Of a stretch of DNA of 64,000 nucleotides, positions 34,912 through 42,350 are shown one piece after another. Numbering within the stretch: position 1 is the first letter of the stretch; each line of letters begins with the position of its first letter. The notes under the pieces were generated by a model. That model did not search any database. It saw nothing but the letters and a program-made list of their open reading frames with translations, and had not been told where the DNA came from. This DNA comes from Polyangium sp. 15x6 (GTDB taxonomy: Bacteria > Myxococcota_A > Polyangia > Polyangiales > Polyangiaceae): NCBI RefSeq assembly GCF_029960785.1, contig NZ_JASBQE010000037.1:46138-110137 (forward strand). Reading direction: 5' to 3'. A program made the position numbers and the translations under genes.

Positions 34912-35577
34912 TCAGTCGTCCTCGCAAGAGAATCGCGCAAAGAACGCCTCGTCGGTCTTGGCGCCATAGCGCTTCTTGGTCTTCGACCTCTCCCGCTCGA
35001 TGCATTCGCGACACCTGTCCTTGCACCCGAGGCGCTTCCAGAGGATCGCGGCAAAGAAGAGCTCGAATGTGTCGGCAAAGGGCATGACTTGTTGGTCTTC
35101 CTTCCTGCGAGGCTGCGAGAGGAACTCCGCGACTGCGCGTTCGTCCCGGAACCGATCGAAGAACGGCAGGGCCGCGACCTCCACGAGCCTCAACAGCTCC
35201 TGCCCTACTTCGTCGTCCTTCTCGGGCCCGTCGGAGGACGTGAGCTCCCACCACGTGTCGCGGCGCGCCGGTGTCAGGAGTCCAGGCCGCACGTTCAGGA
35301 GTCCGTATGCTGCGTCAGGCGCCTTGGGTTCGACGCTGCCTGGACCCCAGTAGAGAACTCTGACCCCCGGCACGTGGATCCCACAATTCGTTGTGAAGCT
35401 GGACTTGCCGGCCGTGTTGATTTTGCCAGTCTCGTGGTTGAAGAGGTGCTGGACACTCCCCAAGTCCCGCACGTACACGATCCCTCGTTTCTTGAAGCCC
35501 GTCGCCTGGAGCGTGGGCGTGACCCAGGTCTTGAAGATGTGGCTCCTTCGGTCCCGCAGGACTCGCTTAGGGGTCAT
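34912..35577 (-). CDS. DUF4304-like protein, candidate immunity protein
   Basis: The 221-residue cytosolic protein begins with a DUF4304-like segment: TPTLQATGFKKRGIVYVRDL, HLFNHETGKIN, FTTNCGIHVPGV. That domain recurs beside polymorphic toxins, although it is not formally established as an immunity family. The rest is acidic and helical with a Cys pair (CKDRCREC). The start codon ATG at 35577 overlaps the last 11 bases of the upstream lipoprotein toxin gene, so translation is coupled and the order is toxin then immunity. This position is the main reason for the proposed role. Confidence 0.65.
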   Translation of the reverse strand: MTPKRVLRDRRSHIFKTWVTPTLQATGFKKRGIVYVRDLGSVQHLFNHETGKINTAGKSSFTTNCGIHVPGVRVLYWGPGSVEPKAPDAAYGLLNVRPGLLTPARRDTWWELTSSDGPEKDDEVGQELLRLVEVAALPFFDRFRDERAVAEFLSQPRRKEDQQVMPFADTFELFFAAILWKRLGCKDRCRECIERERSKTKKRYGAKTDEAFFARFSCEDD

Positions 35578-36859
35578 AATAGATCACACGTCCCTTCTTT
35601 TTGAGAATTTCCTCGTACTTCTGCATCTGGCGTTTGCCCGCTTCTCTGCCCGTCGGCGTGTTTGGCTTGAGCTCAATCGGATGCCCTTTGGGCGTGACCG
35701 CGTCGGGTTTCACGTACGTGCCACCCTGCACCTTGATATGTGGTTCGGGTGTCCACCCTTTCTCCTGGACCTTCTTCTTGAACTCCTCATGCACCTCCCG
35801 CCCCCGCGCCGCCGCCGGGTTTTCGCCTCCCCGCTTCGGTTTGGCCTGCGGTGGTGGGTCCACCGCGCTCCCGCTGCCCGCCTGCCCCGCCGCCGCGCCG
35901 TTCGGCTTGACGCCGTTCGACTTCGCGGGGACCGGCTTCGTCCTCGTCTTGACCGTCGTCTTCGGCGCAGGCTGCGGCGCGCTCGCTCCCCCACCGCTGC
36001 CGCTCCCCGTTGACAGCGACTGCCCGTTGTGCGTCTCGGCGGGCTTCTTCTTGGACTTCGGAACGAAGTTCGGATGCCGGGCATGGCAAAGACCCTGGAG
36101 GCACTCCCTGGCTCGGTCCTGCGCGAGCGCGGAGACGTCCGCGGGGGTGAGCCCCCAGTCCTCATACTCCCGCGCCGCCTCCTCGGACAACCTCGCCGGC
36201 TCGGGCGGCTCGACCACGCGCGGGCTCTCCGCGGCGACGGGCTCCGTGGGGCCCCGGTGGACGAGGACCCGCGTGCAGGTCCGCGCGCCCGAGCCGCTGC
36301 GCCTTCGCGTCTGGCCCGGCTCTGCGTATGCCGTGCACCTGTGCGCCTCGACGCGCCTCTCCACCGCGGACGTTTCGCGCGGAATCGGCTGCTGCAGCGG
36401 CTTCGGCCGCTCGGCCTCCTCGGTCTCGACCTTCTCCTTTGCGTCGACCTTCGCCGCGGCGACGCGGGGCCTCGGCGGCGCCGGGCATTCGAGCCGATGG
36501 TACGGAATCGGGAGGAGCCTGGCGCTCTCGCGAGGCGCCACTTCGTCCCAGATATACACGCCCAGGCCGGCGCGCCTCGCGAGGTCCACCTCCCGGGCCT
36601 CGAAGACCGGCGAGCCGTCGGCGTCGAGCGCCCACATTCGCTTGTCTTTCGGCACGTTCGGCGGGCGCACGCAGACGTGGATGACGTTCGGCGCCTCGAA
36701 GATCCGGGCCATGGTGGGATCGCGCGTGGAGGCGCATCCGGACAGAACGAGCGACAGCGCGACGAGCGCGGCGATGAACCCAATGGGCAGAGGATTGCGA
36801 TGACGACGCGACGCATTGCACGTCCGGCCGATCGGACGCGTCGAGGGAAGCCAGGCCAT
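35567..36859 (-). CDS. Lipoprotein with C-terminal restriction-endonuclease-fold toxin domain
   Basis: The 430-residue product has a basic N-terminus, a hydrophobic segment and lipobox VLSGC (Cys42), then a Cys-containing, Pro-rich middle region (VCVRPPNVP, HRCTAY, CTRVLVHRG, CLQGLCHARHPNF), a long low-complexity Lys/Pro/Gly linker (about residues 260-345) and a compact tail. The tail reads GREVHEEFKKKVQEKGW, then KPDAVTPKG, IELKPN, RQMQKYEEILKKKGR, YYDP: Asp386, Glu396 and Lys398 make a PD-(D/E)XK nuclease signature as in Tox-REase domains. Middle-plus-variable-tail architecture is that of polymorphic toxins, and lipid-anchored examples (SitA) are known in Myxococcus. It overlaps a DUF4304-like candidate immunity gene. 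The ATG at 36859 is preferred to a TTG at 36892. Nuclease activity is inferred. Confidence 0.7.
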   Translation of the reverse strand: MAWLPSTRPIGRTCNASRRHRNPLPIGFIAALVALSLVLSGCASTRDPTMARIFEAPNVIHVCVRPPNVPKDKRMWALDADGSPVFEAREVDLARRAGLGVYIWDEVAPRESARLLPIPYHRLECPAPPRPRVAAAKVDAKEKVETEEAERPKPLQQPIPRETSAVERRVEAHRCTAYAEPGQTRRRSGSGARTCTRVLVHRGPTEPVAAESPRVVEPPEPARLSEEAAREYEDWGLTPADVSALAQDRARECLQGLCHARHPNFVPKSKKKPAETHNGQSLSTGSGSGGGASAPQPAPKTTVKTRTKPVPAKSNGVKPNGAAAGQAGSGSAVDPPPQAKPKRGGENPAAARGREVHEEFKKKVQEKGWTPEPHIKVQGGTYVKPDAVTPKGHPIELKPNTPTGREAGKRQMQKYEEILKKKGRVIYYDP

Positions 36860-37107
36860 GGAAGGACTTTCCGTTCCCGCAGGCCACACCAATCCACCCC
36901 CGTGGCGTTATGCGCGGGCCTGCGTTGTTCCTGACGATCCTTGTGCATGCCGAGCGCGGCGCTGCGCAATGGAATTCGCATGAATATCGGACATACAATG
37001 TCCGCGCACGACGAGGCGATGAGTCTCGACGTCCGGGGTGGCTACGTCGACGATGGCTCCCGCGTCGTATTCGACCACCGACCGGCGCGCCTCCGACCTT
37101 CACGATT
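36860..37107. other. Upstream region of the toxin gene
   Basis: This stretch should hold the promoter of the minus-strand lipoprotein toxin. CGGACATACAATGTCCG around 36991 is an imperfect inverted pair (CGGACAT/ATGTCCG), a possible operator. No protein-like frame is seen. Confidence 0.4.
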
Positions 37108-37623
37108 CGTGTCGACGAAGCCCCCAGCCGTTATCGACGAGCACGGCGAGCATGTCGACATAGCCCCTCCCCGTTATCGACAAGCACGGCAAGCACGTCG
37201 ACAAGGACCCCAACCGTTGCCGACAATCGCGGCAAGCATGTCGACAAGGACCCCAGCCGTTGCCGACAATCGCGGCAAGCATGTCGACAAGGACCCCAGC
37301 CGTTGCCGACAACCGCAGCGAGCATGTCGACATAGCCCCTCCCCGTTACCGACAACCACGGCGAGCATGTCGACAAGGTCCCCAGCCGTTGCCGACAACC
37401 ACCGCGAGCATGTCGACATAGCCCCTCCCCGTTGCCGACAACCGCGGCGAGCATGTCGACATAGCCCCTCCCCGTTGCCGACAACCACGGCGAGCATGTC
37501 GACATAGCCCCTCCCCGTTGCCGACAACCGCGGCGAGCACGTCGACAAGGACCCCAGCCGTTGCCGACAACCACCGCGAGCACGTCGACGGAGACCCCGC
37601 CCGTTGCCGACGAGCCCGGCAAG
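37108..37623. repeat. 43-bp minisatellite, 12 units
   Basis: Twelve contiguous units of exactly 43 bp (phase marker CATGTCGAC at 37108, 37151, 37194 ... 37581). Each unit holds the palindrome GTCGAC, the invariant CCGTT and CGACAA, and one of two alternative inner segments, ATAGCCCCTCC or AAGGACCCCAG, in a mosaic order. The middle units are nearly identical while both ends are degenerate, the sign of unequal exchange. Because 43 is not a multiple of three and there are no stops, all frames are open, but no protein is implied. Not CRISPR: there are no unique spacers. The array is 250 bases upstream of the toxin gene. Confidence 0.9.
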
Positions 37624-37705
37624 CACGTGTAAGGTGGTTCCAAGCTGAACCTTCAGCGCCGCGGTCTTGACCGGCAGGGACGTCGCCGGTCTTGACCCGG
37701 CTCGC

Positions 37706-37811
37706 TCGATGAACTGCGCTCCGCGCAGTTCATCGACCCCGAGTCCAGCGCTTGCGCTGGTCCGGGTGCAGGGGCGGATAGCCCCTGCTGGGGCCTGGGG
37801 CAAAGCCCCAG
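37706..37811 (+). repeat. Four-hairpin dispersed element, copy 3
   Basis: Same order and spacing as copy 2: 14-bp arms TCGATGAACTGCGC (37706-37736), CCAGCGC/GCGCTGG (37745-37760), GCAGGGGC/GCCCCTGC (37768-37788) and CTGGGGC/GCCCCAG (37795-37811). Its end lies about 11 bases from the stop of the minus-strand gene at 37823. Just upstream (37660-37705), GTCTTGACCGGC and GGTCTTGACC match the linker found between copies 1 and 2. Confidence 0.85.
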
Positions 37812-37822
37812 CGCAGCGCCCT

Positions 37823-39289
37823 TCAGCGGCCCCGCGCGCCCTCCTTCGCTGCTGCCCCGAGGTGCTCCTTGGCCTCGACGAGCGCCGCGATCGCGAGCTC
37901 ACGCTGGCCCCGGGCCGCCAGCGCCCAGCCCTGCTCCCGCAGGATCGATCCGAGCAGACCCCGCGCGGAAGCCTCCTTGCTGGCCACCGCGTCCCGCGCC
38001 GACCGCACCGCGAGGTCCGTTCGGCCCGCCCGCGCGAGGGCCAGCGCAAAGGCCGAATGCCCGCCCGGCGGCGCCGCGGAAGGCCCCGACAGGAGAACCT
38101 CGCAAAGACGAACGCCCGCGGCCCGCGCGAGAGGATCCGCGCTGTCGAGCGCGGCGCGCGCGGCGGTCCACACGGGCGGCGCGATGGCAATGCCCCCGCT
38201 CGTGGCGAGCTCGGCCGCCTCGGTGAGCGCCTCCGCGGCTTCCCGCGGCCGGCCCTTGCCGAGCGCCACGTACGCCGCGAGCCCGAGCGACGCGAGGCGG
38301 AGCGACGGCGAGGACGGCTCCGTCGAGGCCGAAGGGCCGTAGTCGCCCTGCCCGCCGCCCGTGAGCGCGGCGCGCGCCCGACAAACCAGCGGGAAGATCT
38401 CGGGGGCGAGCTCGCCCGCCCGCGTGATCGCCTCCGCTTGCGCCTCCCCGCGCGAGGCGGCGATCGCCTGCGCCGCCGCGAGCCGCGCGAGGGCGTTTTC
38501 CCGCGCCGCATCGTCGGGCACGTGGCGCAGCGTGGCCGCCACGCGCTCGGCCTCCAGCGGCGTGAGCGCGTCCCCGAGCGCGTCGGCGTGCTCGGCGGCG
38601 AGGCGGATCGCGAGACGGCCGAGCGATGTCGTCGGATCGCGGCCGAGCTCTTCGAGGAGGGAGAGGCCCGAGGCCCGCGCGTAGCGGCTCGGCGAGCGCA
38701 GCCGACCGAGGGCGATCACGAGCTTGTGATCGGGCGGCGCGCCCGTGGGATCGGCCGACACGGCGTCCGCGACCGCGAGCTGCGCCGTGGTCCGATCGCC
38801 GAGCAGCCGCTCGACGCGCCGCGCGCGGGATGCCACCGCCACGTCCGCCGCGCCCTTCTCCGCGTCGGCCCGCGCGGCCGCCTTGCCGAACGCCACGAAG
38901 GCCCCGTCCCCGTCGCCCGTGAGCTCCAGCAAGCGGCCGAACAGGTAGAGCGCGCGCGCCGACTCCTCGCGCTCCACCTCGGCCCCCGCGAGCGCGAGCG
39001 CCGCGTTTTTCCGGCCGAGCCGCGTGAGCTGCCGGCAGAGCTCGAGGATGGCCGGCAAGTGCGCGCCGCTGCCCGAGAGCGTGCTCCAGTACGCCGCGAC
39101 GTCCCCGATCTCCCGCTCGTCGCCGAGGCGGATCGCGCACCGGAAGGCGCCGAGCGCGGCGCGCGCGGCGAACGCGGGTTCGGCCGTGCGCACGAGCAGA
39201 CGCTTGTACGCCGGCAGCGCGACGAAGGGCCCGACGGCCGCTTCGAGCTTCTGCGCGGCGCCGAGGCCGATGTCGTCGACGAACTTCAC
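37823..39289 (-). CDS. Alpha-solenoid protein of the Hsp70 operon
   Basis: The 488-residue protein starts at a GTG (39289) 19 bases after the Hsp70 stop and is almost entirely helical, with Ala/Leu/Arg-rich TPR/ARM-like repeats (for example ALYLFGRLLELTGDGDGAFV and AAYVALGKGRPREAAEALTE). There is no signal peptide or membrane segment. It is the last gene of a four-gene operon and could be a cofactor or client-binding partner for the Hsp70. The start MKFVDDIGLGAAQKLEAAVG is a good hydrophobic cap. I recognise no named family. Confidence 0.7.
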   Translation of the reverse strand: MKFVDDIGLGAAQKLEAAVGPFVALPAYKRLLVRTAEPAFAARAALGAFRCAIRLGDEREIGDVAAYWSTLSGSGAHLPAILELCRQLTRLGRKNAALALAGAEVEREESARALYLFGRLLELTGDGDGAFVAFGKAAARADAEKGAADVAVASRARRVERLLGDRTTAQLAVADAVSADPTGAPPDHKLVIALGRLRSPSRYARASGLSLLEELGRDPTTSLGRLAIRLAAEHADALGDALTPLEAERVAATLRHVPDDAARENALARLAAAQAIAASRGEAQAEAITRAGELAPEIFPLVCRARAALTGGGQGDYGPSASTEPSSPSLRLASLGLAAYVALGKGRPREAAEALTEAAELATSGGIAIAPPVWTAARAALDSADPLARAAGVRLCEVLLSGPSAAPPGGHSAFALALARAGRTDLAVRSARDAVASKEASARGLLGSILREQGWALAARGQRELAIAALVEAKEHLGAAAKEGARGR

Positions 39290-39308
39290 GCGCCGAGGGC
39301 CCTCTTGC

Positions 39309-41894
39309 TCACGCGCCTCCCCGCTCGGTGACGAGCCCGAGCGAAGGCAGCCGCTCGAGCGCGTTGTCGATGCGCGACGTCTCCGCGTTGATCGTGTCGA
39401 GCTTGCGCCGGAGCGCCCCCGCGTCGTTCGTGTCCGCCGAAAGGTTCCGGAGCGGATCGAGGACTTTTTCGTGAAGCTGCGCGACGAGCCTGTCGCGCTC
39501 GGCGACCTGGAGGGAGCCCACGTCGGAGGAGGACGGGACGAAGTCGACGAGCTTCCGCTCGACGCTCTGCGCGTAGTAGCGCTCGTTGCGCAGCCTGCGA
39601 TCGAGGTAGGCCGGATCGTCGAGGCGCATCGCCGCGAACTCCTCCTGCATCGCGGTCTCGTCGAGGGCCTGCACCTCGTTGAAGACGCGGCGCCAGGCCA
39701 CGGCGTCCGAGGCCTCGTACGCCGCCATCGCGCGGGCCTCGATGTCGGCGAGCCGCTTCTCCCAGGCCGCGCGATCCATACCGTAGAGGTTGCCCGTCGA
39801 GCGGTAGACGCGGAGCTTGAGCGCGTTGAGCTCGGCCTCGAAGCGGGCCAGGGGCGGCGAGAGCGTCTCGTTCGGGTCGCCGCGGTACCAGTCGACGAGC
39901 TGGCGGAGCTGCTCGCAGAGCGCCTGCAGTTTGTCCGGATCCGTGGCGACGACCTCGCGGATGCCGGCGACGAGCATGTCCGCCTCGGCGCGGTAGCTCT
40001 GCGCGCTCGAACCCCAGAGGGACTTGCTCGTCGACTCGGCCTCTTCGAGCAGCGACTCCACGGCGCCCGCCGGATCGAAGCGCGGCGCGGCGGGCGGCTC
40101 GACCTGCGCCCAGAGCTCCTGCCCGGCCACGACCGCGCGCGCCTCCATGCGCATCGCGTCGTCGCAGCGGAGCGTGAGATCCACGGGCGTGCCGACGGGG
40201 AGCTCGCGCGGGACCTGGAGCAGGAGGGTCTTGATCGGCATGCGGTTCTGCAGGAGCCGGAGCACCACGGCGCCGCTCTGATCCGCGGTGAAAAAGCGGC
40301 TCTTCACCTCCGCGGGCAGGCCCGCGCCGCGCGCGATGAGCACGCGCCGCTCGCGCCGCCCCGCGCGCACGACCTCGATGGCGAGATCCTTGGCCACGAC
40401 CGAGGGCCGCGAGAGCGCGCTCGCGCGGGGCCGGACGTCGCCGCGGTAGAGCGCGAACGGGAGCTCCGCGAGCACCTCGCGCTCGACCGAACGCAAGGCG
40501 ACCCGCGACGCATGCTCGGGCTCCTCGCCGAGCGGGACGTCGAGCCGCACCACGGCGCCCGCCGCGTCGGGCAAGGACGCCTTCGCGATCTCGTCGGCGC
40601 CGCTCATCCCACGGAGAACCGCGATCTCCGCCGCGCCCTCCGGCGCCTGCTCGACGCGCACGCCGAGCCGGATCTTCGAGCCCTGGCTGACGAGCGGCGT
40701 CGTGAACGAGACCGTGATCTTCCGGTCGGGCTCGCCGATCCGGAGGCCCCCGAGCTGCGCCGCGTGGATGGCCGCGCCGAGCGCGACGCACGTGTCCACC
40801 TCGTCCTGCAGAGGTTTCTCCGAGCGGCTCTTCTTGCAGATCGCCTCCGTCACGCGGCGCACGACCATCGGCACGCGGGTCGATCCGCCGACGAGCACGA
40901 CGTGATCGATCTGCCCGAGATCCACCGAGGAGGTCTCGGCGCTCCGCGCGATCGCGCGCTCGCAGCAGGTGATCGTGGTCTCGACGAGATCACCGACCGC
41001 CTGCTCGTACTCGGCGCGCCCGACGTCGCCCTCGAACGAGACGTTCTCGCCGTTCTTGTCCTGCATGAAGTCCTGCTTGGAGACGCTCACGACCTCGGAG
41101 GTGGAGAGCGACTCCTTGATCTCCTGCGCGAGGTGGACGAGGCGGGCGAAGCGCTGCCGATCCGCCTCGTCGCCGCGGACGTCGAGATCGAGGGCGTAGC
41201 CGCGCGTGACCAGGATGCCGCGGAGCTTCTCGGCGAAGCGCCGATCGAAGTCGTCGCCGCCGAGGTAGTTGTCGCCGTCGATCGCGAGCACCTGGTACTC
41301 GCCGCCGAGGCAACGCAGGATCGAGACGTCGAACGTGCCGCCGCCGAGGTCGTAGACGAGGAAGTTGCCGTCGCCGAGGCGGCTCTTCCAGGTGTGGTAG
41401 ATGGCCGCGGCCGTGGGCTCCTGCAGGATGCCGATGACGTCGAGCCCGGCCATCTCGCCGGCCTTGCGCGTGGCCTCGACCTGCGGCGCGTCGAAGTACG
41501 CGGGGACCGTGATCACGGCCCGATCGACGCGCACCTCGATGCCCTCGGCCGCCTGCTTGCCGAGGTGCTCGCTCATGCGCGCGCGGAGCTCGGCGAGGAT
41601 CTTGGCGCTCACGTCCTCGGGCGCGAGCGCGTGCGGGCCGACCTCGACCTTCGCGCTCTGCCCCATCTTGCGCTTGATCGACTCGATGGGCGGGGGCGTC
41701 TTGCCGCGGCGCTGGCGCGCGGCGTGGCCGACGAGGAACGCCTCGCCTTTGGGATCCCAGGCGACCGCCGAGGGGACCGTGCGCCGCCCGAAGCGGTCGG
41801 CGTAGATGTGCAGATCGCGCTCGGACGGGTCGAGCATGGCGATCTCCGAGTTGGTCGTGCCGAGATCGATTCCAACGGGACGGTCGACGAACAT
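39309..41894 (-). CDS. Hsp70 family chaperone (DnaK-like)
   Basis: The 861-residue protein has an intact actin-like ATPase domain: VGIDLGTTNSEIAM (phosphate 1), VPAYFDAPQVEATRKAG (connect 1), LVYDLGGGTFDVS (phosphate 2), VVLVGGSTRVPMV (adenosine) and VALGAAIHAAQLGG (connect 2). The substrate-binding half is recognisable but diverged, and about 220 extra residues of coiled helical C-terminus replace the usual lid. It is therefore a specialised Hsp70, not the housekeeping DnaK (about 640 aa). It is translated in an operon with two helical proteins and a J-like protein, and overlaps none but lies 3 bases from the J-like gene. Confidence 0.9.
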   Translation of the reverse strand: MFVDRPVGIDLGTTNSEIAMLDPSERDLHIYADRFGRRTVPSAVAWDPKGEAFLVGHAARQRRGKTPPPIESIKRKMGQSAKVEVGPHALAPEDVSAKILAELRARMSEHLGKQAAEGIEVRVDRAVITVPAYFDAPQVEATRKAGEMAGLDVIGILQEPTAAAIYHTWKSRLGDGNFLVYDLGGGTFDVSILRCLGGEYQVLAIDGDNYLGGDDFDRRFAEKLRGILVTRGYALDLDVRGDEADRQRFARLVHLAQEIKESLSTSEVVSVSKQDFMQDKNGENVSFEGDVGRAEYEQAVGDLVETTITCCERAIARSAETSSVDLGQIDHVVLVGGSTRVPMVVRRVTEAICKKSRSEKPLQDEVDTCVALGAAIHAAQLGGLRIGEPDRKITVSFTTPLVSQGSKIRLGVRVEQAPEGAAEIAVLRGMSGADEIAKASLPDAAGAVVRLDVPLGEEPEHASRVALRSVEREVLAELPFALYRGDVRPRASALSRPSVVAKDLAIEVVRAGRRERRVLIARGAGLPAEVKSRFFTADQSGAVVLRLLQNRMPIKTLLLQVPRELPVGTPVDLTLRCDDAMRMEARAVVAGQELWAQVEPPAAPRFDPAGAVESLLEEAESTSKSLWGSSAQSYRAEADMLVAGIREVVATDPDKLQALCEQLRQLVDWYRGDPNETLSPPLARFEAELNALKLRVYRSTGNLYGMDRAAWEKRLADIEARAMAAYEASDAVAWRRVFNEVQALDETAMQEEFAAMRLDDPAYLDRRLRNERYYAQSVERKLVDFVPSSSDVGSLQVAERDRLVAQLHEKVLDPLRNLSADTNDAGALRRKLDTINAETSRIDNALERLPSLGLVTERGGA

Positions 41895-41897
41895 GGT

Positions 41898-42350
41898 CTA
41901 TCGCTTCCTCTCGGGGGACGTGGGGGCGAAGGGAGGATCGGCGCTCGGGGCGCCCGCGGCGAGCACGGGATCCTCGTCGAGCGAGAGCACGGTCCGCGGG
42001 CCCCTGTCGGCCCCGCGGAAAAGGAACGGCGCGAGCGCGAGGGCCACCGAGGGCCGCGGCGCGAGATCGGCGAGCCCGGCGGGTTCGGCCGCGCGGGATG
42101 TTCGACCCTTCGGCGGCGCATGCTCCGGGCCCGTACGATCGAGCGCGGGGTGGCGCGGGCGGGCGCCGATGGCGGCGCGCAAGCGGCGCAGCGGGTGCAG
42201 GGTGAGCTCTTCCCAGGCGGCGCGGATGCCCGCGCGCTCGGCCTCGCCCGCGTCCTCGGCGAGCTCGCGGAAGCGCTCCGTGATGGCGCGCGGGCCCTCT
42301 CTCGGATCGAGGTCGAACCGCTCGAAGGGGTTTTCGGGGTTATCACTCAT
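41898..42350 (-). CDS. J-like domain protein lacking HPD
   Basis: The first 65 residues of this 150-residue protein read like a J domain: NPFERFDLDPREGPRAITER corresponds to helix I and the start of helix II, and IRAAWEELTLHPLRRLRAAI to helices III and IV. Between them, in place of the HPD loop, stands LAEDAGEAERAG. The rest is a Pro/Ala/Arg-rich linker and a short tail. Immediately upstream of an Hsp70 gene it is most likely a partner, but without HPD it could not stimulate ATP hydrolysis in the usual way. The ATG overlaps the upstream stop as ATGA. Confidence 0.7.
   Translation of the reverse strand: MSDNPENPFERFDLDPREGPRAITERFRELAEDAGEAERAGIRAAWEELTLHPLRRLRAAIGARPRHPALDRTGPEHAPPKGRTSRAAEPAGLADLAPRPSVALALAPFLFRGADRGPRTVLSLDEDPVLAAGAPSADPPFAPTSPERKR

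Noticed and set aside
35567..36859. Toxin gene as an ordinary Pro-rich lipoprotein
   Set aside because: The compact C-terminal domain with D...ELK order and an overlapping partner gene is better explained as a nuclease toxin.
37108..37623. CRISPR array
   Set aside because: Units are 43 bp with no unique spacers; only two core types alternate, and no cas gene is near.
37131..37643. Long repetitive proteins read from the 43-bp array on both strands
   Set aside because: All frames are open simply because the unit has no stop codon in any frame; no start, signal or fold.
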